Source of the DNA: Phaeacidiphilus oryzae TH49
Lineage (GTDB): Bacteria; Actinomycetota; Actinomycetes; Streptomycetales; Streptomycetaceae
Length of the DNA stretch: 64,000 nt
Assembly: GCF_000744815.1 (NCBI RefSeq)
Contig: NZ_JQMQ01000004.1
Location: forward strand, 1 to 64,000
Direction of reading: 5' to 3'
Shown: positions 13,662-24,963 of the stretch, piece by piece
Position numbering within the stretch: the stretch's first letter is position 1
How the letters are laid out: each line of letters begins with the position of its first letter
Notes under the pieces: model-generated
Database searches by the model: none
What the model saw: only the letters and a program-made list of their open reading frames with translations
What the model was told of the DNA's origin: nothing
Position numbers and translations under genes: made by a program

Positions 13662-15077
13662 TCAGTGACCGTAGGCCGGACGGCCGGGGTAGCGGGCGCC
13701 GGGGGAGTACGGGGTGGTGGAGGTGCCGGCCGAGGGCGCCGCGCCGTTGCGCCCGCCCTGTGCGGCCTGGCCCTGCCCGGACCGTTCGGACTGGCCGGAC
13801 TGCCCGGCCTGGCTGCCCTGGCCGGCGTCGTGGACCTCGACCTGCTCGCGGCGGAGCTGGTCGCGGACCACCTCCTCCTCGGTGACCCGCTCGGTGATCA
13901 GCCGGATCCGCTCGACCGGGACCACGTGCTTGCGTACCACCACCCGCTCCTCGTGGACCGGGACCTCCTGAGTGGCCTCCTCGATCTCCTGGTCGGAGAT
14001 CTGCGCCCGCTCGTCGTCGCTCAGCCGGACCCGCTCGATCCGGACCCGCTCGCGGACGACCGGAACCCGGCGCTCCACGTTCTCGGTGGTGACGTACTTG
14101 CGCAGCCGGGCGCGGCCGAGCTCGTGCCATTCGGTGGTGATGTCCAGCCGCTCCTCGCGGCAGACCACCTCGATCTGTTCCGGGGCGCCCGTCCCGGCCG
14201 CCCCCGCCGGCTTGGCGGTGCCCGCGGCGGCGGTGGAGTCGCGGTCGGTGAGGTGCGGGACCGCGCGGGTCTCCTCCTCCTTGACCGGGGTGGGGGTCTG
14301 GGCGGTCGTCGACGGCTCCGGGGTGGTGGTGCCGGCGGAGCCGGTGAAGAACGCGGAGGTCCGGCCGCCGGCGGGGGAGGAGTGCTCGGCCGGCTTCGAG
14401 GAGGCCGCGGCGTATCCGGCGGCGGCGCCCGCCGCTCCGCCGGCCGCACCCGCCGCCAGGCCCTGCTCGGGAGCGCTTGCCGAGGTGTGCTCGCCCGTCA
14501 GGCCGTCGGTGCGCTCGGCGGACCGCGCGGTGTCCGTAGCTGCGGTGTCCGAGCCCGCGGTCCCCGAGCTCGCGGTCCCCGAGCTCGCGGTGTCCGGGAC
14601 CGCGGCGGCCTGGGTCCGGGCGGTCGCGTCGCCGGCGGCGGCCGGGGCGGTGTGCGCGGCGCTGCCGCCCACCGCGGCGGCGGCGGCCGGAGTGGCCGCC
14701 GTGTCGGAGGCGTCGGAGGCGTCCGAGGGGGCGGCCTGGCCGTTCGCCCGGGAGCCGGACTCGCTGGGCACGTCCAGACCGTAGTAGCGGTACAGCTGGA
14801 GTTCCTGAGCCGGCGACAGATGCTGGCCGGCTCCGAAGTCGGGGGAATCCTTGACCTGGGACTTGTCGTAGGGCACGCGCAGCTCCTCGCTGACGAACTC
14901 GCTGGTGGCCAGCGGAACGAAGGCGTCCCGGCCGAAGATCCCGGTCCGGACGGCGGCCCATTCCGGCTCGCCCGTGGCGTCGTCGAGGTACACCTCGTCC
15001 ACGGTGCCGATCTTGTCGCCGTTGCGGTCCACGGCCTTGTGGCCGATGAGGTCCCTTGGGTCGATGTCGGTCTGCAC
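13662..15077 (-). CDS. PRC-barrel and DUF2382 domain protein
   Basis: 471 residues. Residues 1-90 are a PRC barrel (DLIGHKAVDRNGDKIG, EWAAVRTG). About 110-340 is Ala/Ser/Thr-rich low complexity with repeated GSDTAATDT-like units. About 355-450 is DUF2382, rich in charged strands (EERLDITTEWHELGRARL, VPVVRERVRIERV, VPVHEERVVV). Such proteins are linked to general stress or desiccation in Deinococcus and actinobacteria, but the biochemical role is unknown. GTG start at 15077 with ggagg five bases upstream. Divergent from the gcvP leader and convergent with dinB. Confidence 0.85.
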   Translation of the reverse strand: MQTDIDPRDLIGHKAVDRNGDKIGTVDEVYLDDATGEPEWAAVRTGIFGRDAFVPLATSEFVSEELRVPYDKSQVKDSPDFGAGQHLSPAQELQLYRYYGLDVPSESGSRANGQAAPSDASDASDTAATPAAAAAVGGSAAHTAPAAAGDATARTQAAAVPDTASSGTASSGTAGSDTAATDTARSAERTDGLTGEHTSASAPEQGLAAGAAGGAAGAAAGYAAASSKPAEHSSPAGGRTSAFFTGSAGTTTPEPSTTAQTPTPVKEEETRAVPHLTDRDSTAAAGTAKPAGAAGTGAPEQIEVVCREERLDITTEWHELGRARLRKYVTTENVERRVPVVRERVRIERVRLSDDERAQISDQEIEEATQEVPVHEERVVVRKHVVPVERIRLITERVTEEEVVRDQLRREQVEVHDAGQGSQAGQSGQSERSGQGQAAQGGRNGAAPSAGTSTTPYSPGARYPGRPAYGH

Positions 15078-15289
15078 GGGGCCCTCCACGGGTGGCGACC
15101 CGGCTGGCACCGGGATCACATGACTCGGTTGACGTCGTACGAAAACATACGAAACGTCATGATTTGGTGTGTTGTCGAACATTCGGGCCCCAATGGGGCG
15201 TGTCGCTGGACCAGTTGGCCCAATCCCGGACTGCTTCAGGAGCCACGTCCGAGGTGATCCGCACTGGTAGGGTGAGGGTGACCGTCGAG

Positions 15290-15497
15290 CCCGGACGGGA
15301 GAGTCCGAACGCGCGAGCGCTCGGCGCCGAAGGAGCAACTCCTCCCCGGAATCTCTCAGGCAGACGTACCGTCCGGGCGAGGTCACTCTGGAAAGCAGGG
15401 CTCCTTCGGTGGACCACCGGAGTCCTCGCCGACGGTGCAAGCCGACGCCGGTCGAACCGGCGGACGGTGAAGCTCTCAGGTGCAGATGACAGAGGGG
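15290..15497 (+). promoter_or_regulatory. Tandem glycine riboswitch
   Basis: Two adjacent glycine aptamers. The first runs about 15292-15365, with cgggagagtc, cgccgaaggagcaactcc and ggaatctctcaggca. The second runs about 15384-15497, with actctggaaagcaggg, gccgacggtgcaagccg, ggtgaagctctcaggt and agatgacagagggg. These are the conserved glycine-riboswitch signatures. Aptamer 2 ends about 45 bases before the gcvP ATG. Family knowledge: glycine binding turns expression on, so that glycine decarboxylase is made when glycine is in excess. The upstream gap 15078-15289 should hold the promoter; a ttgacg near 15129 is the best -35 candidate but is uncertain. Confidence 0.93.
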
Positions 15498-15542
15498 GAG
15501 GCCGTCCCCGCGGGTCACGCTGACCAGGAGGCCTCAGCCACC

Positions 15543-18415
<2,873 letters not shown>

Positions 18416-18419
18416 CCCC

Positions 18420-18488
18420 GGTCCGGCCGGGGGCCGGACCGACAAGCGCCCCGCTTGCGTGTGGACACGCAGGCGGGGCGCGGGTTTT
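18420..18488 (+). terminator. Double hairpin terminator after gcvP
   Basis: Two consecutive stems. The first is a perfect 9-bp hairpin (ggtccggcc/ggccggacc, 18420-18440). The second is a 17-bp stem (18446-18462 with 18465-18481, one wobble pair) followed by ggg and tttt at 18485-18488. The second has the form of a classical intrinsic terminator. Confidence 0.85.
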
Positions 18489-18517
18489 CGGCAGGTGCCG
18501 ACGCTCGCTGTGAGGCG

Positions 18518-18709
18518 CTAGGCGGCGGGCGCGTAGACCCGGCGGGGGCTGATGACCTTGCCGTCGGGGAGGAGTTCTCCGGTGTCCTCGAAGAGGAGGA
18601 CGCCGTTGCAGAGCAGGCTCCAGCCCTGCTCCGGGTGGGTGGCCAAGACGGCCGCGGCCTCGCGGTCCGGCGAGTCCGCTGACGGGCACTCAGGTCGGTG
18701 CTGGCACAT
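18518..18709 (-). CDS. Small DUF5999-family protein
   Basis: 63 residues beginning MCQHRPECPSADS. It has a Cys-His-Cys cluster at residues 2-8, another cysteine at 34 (SLLCNGVLLFEDTGELLPDG), and ends RRVYAPAA. It belongs to a small conserved streptomycete family of unknown function. No membrane segment or signal peptide. Convergent with gcvP, separated by the terminator at 18446-18488. Function unknown. Confidence 0.8.
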   Translation of the reverse strand: MCQHRPECPSADSPDREAAAVLATHPEQGWSLLCNGVLLFEDTGELLPDGKVISPRRVYAPAA

Positions 18710-18942
18710 TGCTCGTACCCTTCGGAAGTTTCCATGTCCCCCGCGGCGGCCCCACCGGTGCGGACCCGCCGCATTACCGGGACTCACGACGGGGCCGTGC
18801 GCGTCGGTTCCCAGTGTGGGCACGCCGCAACCCTGCCGCAGCCATTTGGTGACATGGATCACTCCGGCTCGGGATAGATCACCCGTTCGGGCAGGTGTGG
18901 CCGGTGCCGCACCCACCCGGAATGACTAGCCCGAGCGTGGTC

Positions 18943-19548
18943 TCACTGACCGGCGAGGATCCCGGCGCTCCGGACGCCCTGCACCGGACGCGTCAGCACG
19001 GGCAGCAACTCGGTCGCCGCGTACGGGTGGTGGGCCGTCACCCCGCAGGGCGAGGGCGCGAGCGGAACCAGTACGTCCGCGGCCGGGGCCGGGCCGAGCA
19101 GCGGATGCAGCCACAGCGCGGTCATGTAGTGCCCCGGCACGCAGAGCAGCCGCGGCTGGTAGACCACGGCGCTGTCCGCGCAGTGGAGTTGGGCCTGATG
19201 CAGGGCACGCAGCGTGGACACCGGATAGGGGCCCTCGGCGAAGTGGGAGAAGGCCGGTCCGTCCGGGGTCTCGATGGTCTCGGCCGCCGCGAGCACCTCG
19301 CCCCCGCAGCGCACCAGGAAGCGCCAGCCGCTGCGGTCCCCGGCCGCCGAGGGCAGCGAGGGCGCGGGGGAGAGCCCGGAAGGGGCCGGATCCAGCCTGT
19401 GCACGGGCAGGGGATGGACGAGCTGGAGCGGCCCGGGAGCGTCGCGCAGCGACGGCGTATGCGACCCGCGCACGGCGCTCGGGGTGTCCAGAGCGGCGCG
19501 CACGGCGCGCAGAGCTGCGGCGGGGGGCTGAGGGAGCTGGAGCGACAT
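18943..19548 (-). CDS. Hypothetical protein, about 201 residues
   Basis: I do not recognise a named domain. The frame has strong third-position GC and begins with MSLQLPQPPAAALRAVRAAL. The second half reads as a compact fold (GWRFLVRCGGEVLAAAETI, GPYPVSTLRALHQAQL, VVYQPRLLCVPGHYMTALWL). No signal peptide or membrane helix. ATG start with a weak gaggcg upstream. It stands alone, divergent from the long leader of the GCS2 gene. Likely a soluble, lineage-restricted protein. Confidence 0.7.
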   Translation of the reverse strand: MSLQLPQPPAAALRAVRAALDTPSAVRGSHTPSLRDAPGPLQLVHPLPVHRLDPAPSGLSPAPSLPSAAGDRSGWRFLVRCGGEVLAAAETIETPDGPAFSHFAEGPYPVSTLRALHQAQLHCADSAVVYQPRLLCVPGHYMTALWLHPLLGPAPAADVLVPLAPSPCGVTAHHPYAATELLPVLTRPVQGVRSAGILAGQ

Positions 19549-20160
19549 GGCGGTTCGCCTCACAGGGCAGAGACGGACGGTGCAGGGGCGGCGTTCGGGC
19601 CGCCGGCGCGCCGTCGCACGACCGGCCGCGAGCGCCCGCCGTGACGGGGGCTCGGCTCGTTCTACGAGGGCTTCAACTGTGTTGCAGCGCCGGAGGGGTG
19701 ACGGTGCGTCGGGCGACGCGTCGATGGTGCGGGCGCCCGGCGGCGCCGGGCGTGGGGTGGTGGAGGTACTGCTGGTTCGTTCGGCATCGCCGAGGGTCGG
19801 GGCGCAGGAGGGGCCGCCGGTCGGTGGCGGGCTCCGCCGGGGCGCGTCCGCGCGGCTGCGAAGACCCGTGCCGCGGGGCGTGCCTTGCTCCGGCCAGGCC
19901 TGCATGCCTGTGCGCGAATTCTAGCCGAACGTTCGCACGGTGTGACACTTCTACTACGGTCCGTGGCTTTCGGCAAGGGGCAACCCGGACAAGCTCGTGG
20001 AAACATACCGATCTCGCTGCATGGGAAGGATCCAGGCGCGGTCGAACCGCGCCGACCGGGTAGGCCTGGACGAGACCCGGGCCATGCCGGGCGCGATACC
20101 GGCGCGGCCCCGGGGCACCCGTACGAGGAACCCGACGAGAGTCCCAGAGAGTAGGCACCC
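19549..20160. other. Long intergenic region between divergent genes
   Basis: About 610 bases with no gene I can support; several frames are open only because stops are rare at this GC content. It must hold promoters for the hypothetical gene on the minus strand and the GCS2 gene on the plus strand. A perfect palindrome cgaacgttcg lies at 19926-19935, beside a lower-GC patch (tgtgacacttctactacggt, to about 19960) that is the most promoter-like segment. Confidence 0.5.
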
Positions 20161-21717
20161 ATGGGGGAGAAGGTCGCAGCCGGCGGTTCCGACCTGTCAG
20201 ACCGTCAGATCTACCGGCAGAAGCTGCGCCAGTGCGTGGACGCGCTGCGCAGACTGCTGGACGAGCAGCGGTTCGACCGTCCCCGGGCGGTGCTCGGCCT
20301 GGAGCTGGAGCTCAACCTGGTGGGGGAGGACGGGCAGCCCGCGATGCGCAACGAGGAGGTGCTGCGCGCCATCGCGAGCAGCGACTTCCAGACCGAGCTG
20401 GCCCGGTTCAACATCGAGGTGAACATCGCCCCGCACCGGCTCGGCGGCCGGGTCTTCGAGGAGCTGCGGGAGGAGGTGGACACCGCCCTCCGGTACGCCG
20501 ACCGCAAGGCCCGGGAGGCCGGCGCCGGGATCATGATGGTCGGCACCCTCCCCACCCTCACCCAGGCGCACGCCGGGCTGCACAACATCTCCGCGGACAA
20601 CCGCTACACCATGCTGAGCGAGCAGATCCTGGCCGCCCGCGGGGAGGACATCGCCCTGGACATCCAGGGCGTCGAGCGGCTCCGGCTGGACCGGGCGTCG
20701 ATCGTCGCGGAGGCCGCCTGCACCTCGCTCCAGCTGCACCTCCAGGTCACCCCGGAGCTCTTCCCCGCGGTGTGGAACGCGGCCCAGGCGCTGGCCGGCC
20801 CGCAGCTGGCGCTCGGCGCCAACTCGCCCTTCCTCTTCGGCAAGGAGCTGTGGCGGGAGACCCGGCCGATCCTCTTCGAGCAGGCCTGCGACACCCGGCC
20901 GACCGAGCTGAAGGCCCAGGGCGTCCGCCCGATCACCTGGTTCGGCGAGCGCTGGATCGACTCCGTCCTCGATCTGTACGAGGAGAACCTGGCCTACTTC
21001 CCCTCGCTCCTGCCGATCTGCGACGAGGAGGACCCGGACCGGGTGCTCGACGTCGGCGGCATCCCCGCGCTGCGGGAGCTGCGGCTGCACAACGGCACCA
21101 TCTACCGCTGGAACCGGCCGGTCTACGACGTGGCCGGCGGGGTTCCGCATCTGCGGGTGGAGAACCGGGTGCTGCCGGCCGGGCCCACGGTCGCGGACAT
21201 CCTCGCCAACGCCGCCTTCTACTACGGGGCGGTGCGCAGCCTCGCCGAGCAGTCCCGGCCGGTCTGGACCCGGCTGCCGTTCGAGCTGGCCGCGGAGAAC
21301 TTCCACACCGCCGCCCGCTACGGGCTCGACGCCGAGCTGTGGTGGCCGGCGCCGAACAGGATCCCGGGGATGCGCGGCAAGCCCGGCCGGAGCACCGGCC
21401 GGAGCGGACTGCGCCGGGTGCCGGCCGCCCGGCTGATCGCCGAGGAGCTGCTGCCGCTGGCCCGGCGCGGCCTGGACGCCTGGCAGGTGGAGCCCGCCGA
21501 CCGGGACCACTACCTGGGCATCGTCGAGGAGCGCTGCCGGCGGGGCGCCAACGGGGCGTCCTGGCAGAGCGCGGTCTACCACCGCCTGCGCGGCGACGGG
21601 CTCGAACGGGACGCCGCGCTGGCCGAGATGACCCGCCGTTACATGGCCCGGATGCGCACCGGCGCTCCGGTCCACACCTGGCCCGTGTCGGGGGCGGACC
21701 GGGGACCCATGCGATGA
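20161..21717 (+). CDS. Glutamate-cysteine ligase family 2 (GCS2) protein
   Basis: 518 residues with the GCS2 fold: LGLELELNLVGEDGQP near residue 42, RFNIEVNIAPHRLGG near 81, LPTLTQAHAGLHNIS near 124 and a carboxy-terminal region rich in Arg. GCS2 enzymes form amide bonds to the gamma-carboxylate of glutamate. Streptomycetes use mycothiol rather than glutathione, so the acceptor here is probably not simply cysteine for glutathione; the true substrate is unknown. ATG start with a poor ribosome binding site (gagag). Only seven bases separate it from the next gene, so the two are probably co-transcribed. Confidence 0.8.
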   Translation: MGEKVAAGGSDLSDRQIYRQKLRQCVDALRRLLDEQRFDRPRAVLGLELELNLVGEDGQPAMRNEEVLRAIASSDFQTELARFNIEVNIAPHRLGGRVFEELREEVDTALRYADRKAREAGAGIMMVGTLPTLTQAHAGLHNISADNRYTMLSEQILAARGEDIALDIQGVERLRLDRASIVAEAACTSLQLHLQVTPELFPAVWNAAQALAGPQLALGANSPFLFGKELWRETRPILFEQACDTRPTELKAQGVRPITWFGERWIDSVLDLYEENLAYFPSLLPICDEEDPDRVLDVGGIPALRELRLHNGTIYRWNRPVYDVAGGVPHLRVENRVLPAGPTVADILANAAFYYGAVRSLAEQSRPVWTRLPFELAAENFHTAARYGLDAELWWPAPNRIPGMRGKPGRSTGRSGLRRVPAARLIAEELLPLARRGLDAWQVEPADRDHYLGIVEERCRRGANGASWQSAVYHRLRGDGLERDAALAEMTRRYMARMRTGAPVHTWPVSGADRGPMR

Positions 21718-21724
21718 TCGCGCG

Positions 21725-22513
21725 GTGACCACCTCCCCGACCGTGTCCGACGACAGGGAATCCCTGAGCCGCAGGCTGCTCGGCCAGGAGACGCTGCTGG
21801 TGCTGGCGCTCTCGCTGGGCGCGAGCGGGGTCAGCGCGATCATCAGCTTCATCGGCTCGCTGACCGCCAAGAAGAGCCTGTCCGCGCAGACCGCGACGCT
21901 GGTCGGGTCGATGGCGCCGGGGCGGCCGTGGCTGGATCTCGCCTGGCAGGTGTTCGACATCGCCACCGCGCTGGTGCCGGTGGCGCTGGTCGCGCATCTG
22001 CTGCTGCGCGAGGGGACCTCGCTGCGGGTGATCGGCTTCGACCTGACGCAGCGGTGGCGGGACCTCGGCCGGGGCGCCCTGGTCGCCGCGGTGATCGGCG
22101 GCAGCGGTCTGGGGCTCTACCTGGCCGCGCGGGCGGCCGGGTTCAACCTCACCGTGGTGCCGACCACCCTGCCGGACGTGTGGTGGCGGGTGCCCATCCT
22201 GGTCCTCTCGGCCGCGCAGAACGCGGTGGTCGAAGAGGTGATCGTGCTCGGCTACCTGCTGCGCAGGCTGGAGGGGCTGGGCTGGTCCTGGCCGGGCGCG
22301 GTGGCCGCGAGCTCGCTGCTGCGCGGCTCGTACCACCTCTACCAGGGCGTGGGCGGCTTCTTCGGCAACCTGGTGATGGGACTCATCTTCTGCTGGCTCT
22401 ACCGGCGTTGGCGCCGGGCGGCCCCGCTGGCGGTGGCCCACGGGCTGATCGACACGGTCGCTTTCGTGGGCTACGCGCTGCTGGCGGGGCATGTGAGCTG
22501 GCTGCCCACCTGA
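21725..22513 (+). CDS. CPBP-family intramembrane metalloprotease
   Basis: 262 residues with about six to eight hydrophobic segments. The Abi/CAAX-protease signature is present: the paired glutamates in NAVVEEVIVLGYLLRR (near 172), a histidine in RGSYHLYQG (near 205), and the last conserved histidine in LAVAHGLIDT (near 240). Such proteases may trim prenylated or membrane-anchored substrates; the bacterial substrates are mostly unknown. GTG start, seven bases after the GCS2 gene. Confidence 0.85.
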   Translation: MTTSPTVSDDRESLSRRLLGQETLLVLALSLGASGVSAIISFIGSLTAKKSLSAQTATLVGSMAPGRPWLDLAWQVFDIATALVPVALVAHLLLREGTSLRVIGFDLTQRWRDLGRGALVAAVIGGSGLGLYLAARAAGFNLTVVPTTLPDVWWRVPILVLSAAQNAVVEEVIVLGYLLRRLEGLGWSWPGAVAASSLLRGSYHLYQGVGGFFGNLVMGLIFCWLYRRWRRAAPLAVAHGLIDTVAFVGYALLAGHVSWLPT

Positions 22514-22575
22514 GGGGCGCAAGGGAGGGCCGCCGGGGACTTCCGGGCGCCTTGTAAGGGTGTAATCCTGATTAC

Positions 22576-23121
22576 ATGACAGCGAGTGATACCGGAACGA
22601 CGCTCGCAGGCTGGTTTGCGGAGCGGGTTCCCGAAGGATTGTTCGAAGGGGCGCCGGAGGTCGTCGTCGACCGCGAGGAGATCACGGTCGTCGGGGTGAT
22701 TCCGGAGCCGGAGGGACCGGAGGAGCCGGAGGGCTCGGAGGAGTCCGAGGACACGCCGGGTGCGCGGCTGGCCCGGATCGAGGAGGCCGTGGCCGCCTTC
22801 CGGGAGCGGACCCGCGAGCAGCGGATCCAGCTCGCGCGGGAGGCGGAGCAGCGGTTCGGCCGCAAGGTCTCCTGGGGGGTCGAGTGCGGCGGGCGGCGGG
22901 TGATGTTCACCAGCCTGTCGGTGCCCGCGATGACCAGGCTGCGCCAGCCGGAGCGGCAGATCCTGGACACCCTGGTCGCCGCCGGGGTGGCGCGCAGCCG
23001 CTCGGAGGCGCTCGCCTGGTGCGTCCACCAGGTGGGCAGGAACGCCGACGGCTGGCTGGGTGAGCTGCGCGAGGCGGTACGCCGGGTGCAGGACGTCCGC
23101 CGGCACGGCCCGGACGCGTAG
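22576..23121 (+). CDS. Hypothetical protein with acidic central segment
   Basis: 181 residues, soluble, unrecognised. Residues 44-62 are a run of glutamate and proline (PEPEGPEEPEGSEESED). The rest is helical and charged, with RIEEAVAAFRERTREQRIQL and a carboxy-terminal part (LRQPERQILDTLVAAGVARSR SEALAWCVHQVG, spaced here for length) that recalls a ribbon-helix-helix segment preceding a helix. ATG start; an AT-rich patch with gtaatcctgattac just upstream may be the promoter. Function unknown. Confidence 0.75.
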   Translation: MTASDTGTTLAGWFAERVPEGLFEGAPEVVVDREEITVVGVIPEPEGPEEPEGSEESEDTPGARLARIEEAVAAFRERTREQRIQLAREAEQRFGRKVSWGVECGGRRVMFTSLSVPAMTRLRQPERQILDTLVAAGVARSRSEALAWCVHQVGRNADGWLGELREAVRRVQDVRRHGPDA

Positions 23122-23132
23122 CCGCGTAGCGA

Positions 23133-23174
23133 AAAGCAGGGAGCCGGAAGCAGGGAGCCGGAAGCAGGGAGCGG
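23133..23174. repeat. Three tandem 14-bp repeats
   Basis: The unit gaagcagggagccg occurs three times in a row with minor changes in the intergenic gap after the hypothetical gene. A further degenerate half unit follows to about 23190. It is a purine-rich spacer with no evident function. Confidence 0.75.
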
Positions 23175-23250
23175 GGAGCAGAGAGCAAGGGGCAAGCGCG
23201 ACGGGAGGCGGCGCGCGGGGCGCGGAGGCGTACCCCGCGCGCCGCCCCTG

Positions 23251-24063
23251 TCACAGCCGCAGATCGCCTTCCAGGGTGGTGACGGCGTGGCCGGTGAGGC
23301 GGACCCGGGCGCCGGCCGCCTCGGTGCGCACCAGGCCACCGCGCCGGGAGGCCTGGTAGCCCGTCAGCGCGGTCCGGCCGAGGCGGTCCGACCAGAACGG
23401 GGCAAGCGCGGTGTGGGCGCTGCCGGTCACCGGGTCCTCCGGGACGCCGACGGCAGGCCCGAAGAACCTGGACACGTAGTCATAGCCGCCGGGGCCGTCC
23501 GCGCCGGCCGCGGCGGTGGTGATCACGCCGCGGGTGGCCAGGGCGACCACCAGGCCGAGATCCGGGACGAGTCCGCGGACCGTCGACTCGTCGGCCAGCT
23601 CGACCAGCAGATCGCCCAGCTCTCCCGTCTCGTAGGCGGCGACCACCGGGGAGCCGAGCGCCTCGACCAGGCCCTCCGGGACCGGCACCTCGGTGGGCGG
23701 GTTGGCCGGGAAGTCCAGGGTGATCGCCCCGGTCTGGCCCGCCTCGGCGGTGAGCCGTCCGCTCAGCGTGTCGAACTCGGCCGTCGCCCCGGGCGCCAGC
23801 AGGCCGTCCTCGCGCAGCGCGTGGGCGGTGGCCAGGGTGGCGTGGCCGCAGAGCCGGACCTCGACGGCCGGGGTGAACCAGCGCAGCTCCCAGCCGCCGG
23901 ACGGCCGCGGGCGGGTGAAGGCGGTCTCGGCGAGGTTCATCTCCATCGCGATCGAGGCGAGTACCTCGTCCTCGGGCCAGGGGCCCTCGGGGAGGAGGCA
24001 GACCCCGGCCGGGTTTCCGGCGAAGGGGCGGTCGGTGAAGGCGTCGACGGTTCGGATCCTCAT
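23251..24063 (-). CDS. PhzF-family isomerase/epimerase
   Basis: 270 residues with the PhzF pattern: MRIRTVDAFTDRPFAGNPAGVCLL at the amino terminus with the catalytic glutamate in EMNLAETAF (near 44), RWFTPAVEVRLCGHATL (near 62), and SRFFGPAVGVPEDPVTGSAHTAL (near 195). PhzF proteins are cofactor-free isomerases; the substrate here cannot be told. The ATG at 24063 matches the family start but lacks a clear ribosome binding site. Divergent from the PadR gene. Confidence 0.88.
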   Translation of the reverse strand: MRIRTVDAFTDRPFAGNPAGVCLLPEGPWPEDEVLASIAMEMNLAETAFTRPRPSGGWELRWFTPAVEVRLCGHATLATAHALREDGLLAPGATAEFDTLSGRLTAEAGQTGAITLDFPANPPTEVPVPEGLVEALGSPVVAAYETGELGDLLVELADESTVRGLVPDLGLVVALATRGVITTAAAGADGPGGYDYVSRFFGPAVGVPEDPVTGSAHTALAPFWSDRLGRTALTGYQASRRGGLVRTEAAGARVRLTGHAVTTLEGDLRL

Positions 24064-24123
24064 GGCGCAGACGCTACCGCCCGCGAAAGATCTTGCCGAC
24101 GGCGCTTGTCGAGCGACAGTCAC

Positions 24124-24133
24124 CGATATATCG
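24124..24133. promoter_or_regulatory. Palindrome in the padR/phzF divergent promoter
   Basis: cgatatatcg is a perfect 10-bp AT-rich palindrome, followed at 24139-24145 by a partial echo (gctatcg). AT-rich inverted repeats of this kind are typical PadR binding sites, so autoregulation is likely. This is inferred from position and symmetry. Confidence 0.5.
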
Positions 24134-24191
24134 TTGAGCTATCGGGAGCCGATCGGTTCCCGACGACCACTCGACGAAAGGAGTCGCCATC

Positions 24192-24959
24192 ATGCGACCC
24201 GGAACGAACTTCGAGCGTGACTTCAACGGCCCCGGCCCCTTCGGCCGCGGGCGAGGCGGCCACGGTGGCCGCGGTGGACGCGGCATGCGCGCGGGCGGCC
24301 CGACGGGGCCGATGGGCCAGCGCTTCGAGGGCCGTGCGGCCTTCGGACCGTTCGGTCCCGGAGGCTTCGGCGGCCCGGGCGGGCCCGGAGGACCCGGCGG
24401 ACCCTTCGGTCCATGGGGCTTCGGCCACGGCGGGCGCGGGCGCGGCGGTCGGGCACGAGCCCGCAGGGGCAATGTGCGCGCCTCCCTCCTCGCGCTGCTC
24501 AAGGAGCGGCCGATGCACGGCTACGAGATGATCCAGCGGATCGGCGAGCTCACCGAGGGCGCCTGGCGCCCCAGCCCCGGCTCGGTCTACCCGACCCTCC
24601 AGTTGCTGGAGGAGGAAGGGCTGATCGCCAGTCAGGAGGAGGGCGGCAAGCGGCTGTTCCGGCTCACCGAGAGCGGACGCCGTGAGGCCGAGGCCGGCCC
24701 GGGCGAGCCCTGGCGCCAGGACGGGCCCGACCAGCCGGACCTCAGCGCGCTGCGCGACGCCAAGCAGACCATCGGCGGCCTGATGGGCGCCGTCTGGCAG
24801 GTGATGGGCGGCGGCACTCAGGAGCAGCGCACCAAGGCGCTGGGCATCCTGGACGAGGCCCGGCGCAGGATCTACCTGCTGCTCGCCGAGGCCGAGGGCT
24901 CCGGGGCCGCCGAGACCCCGGAGGACGAGGTCCCGGAGGACGGCCCCGAGGACGCCTGA
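24192..24959 (+). CDS. PadR-family transcriptional regulator with long Gly-rich amino terminus
   Basis: 255 residues. Residues 1-93 are Gly/Pro/Phe/Arg-rich low complexity with repeated GGPGG and GRGG units. The PadR winged helix follows at about 94-165: ASLLALLKERPMHGYEMI, SPGSVYPTLQLLEEEGLI and GKRLFRLTESG. A carboxy-terminal helical dimerisation segment and an acidic tail complete it. PadR proteins repress genes for phenolic-acid or drug response, often next to an ABC or detoxification gene; none is adjacent here. ATG start with aaggag at 24178-24183. Confidence 0.85.
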   Translation: MRPGTNFERDFNGPGPFGRGRGGHGGRGGRGMRAGGPTGPMGQRFEGRAAFGPFGPGGFGGPGGPGGPGGPFGPWGFGHGGRGRGGRARARRGNVRASLLALLKERPMHGYEMIQRIGELTEGAWRPSPGSVYPTLQLLEEEGLIASQEEGGKRLFRLTESGRREAEAGPGEPWRQDGPDQPDLSALRDAKQTIGGLMGAVWQVMGGGTQEQRTKALGILDEARRRIYLLLAEAEGSGAAETPEDEVPEDGPEDA

Positions 24960-24963
24960 GTCC

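Noticed and set aside
19926-19935. cgaacgttcg as a LexA (SOS) box
   Set aside because: The actinobacterial SOS box needs spacer bases between cgaac and gttcg; here the arms abut, and no SOS gene is adjacent.
22576-23121. Calling the acidic hypothetical gene a DNA-binding ribbon-helix-helix protein
   Set aside because: Only a short carboxy-terminal segment hints at it; the evidence is too thin to name a function.
23133-23190. CRISPR-like repeat array
   Set aside because: The 14-bp units are directly tandem without spacers and there are no cas genes.
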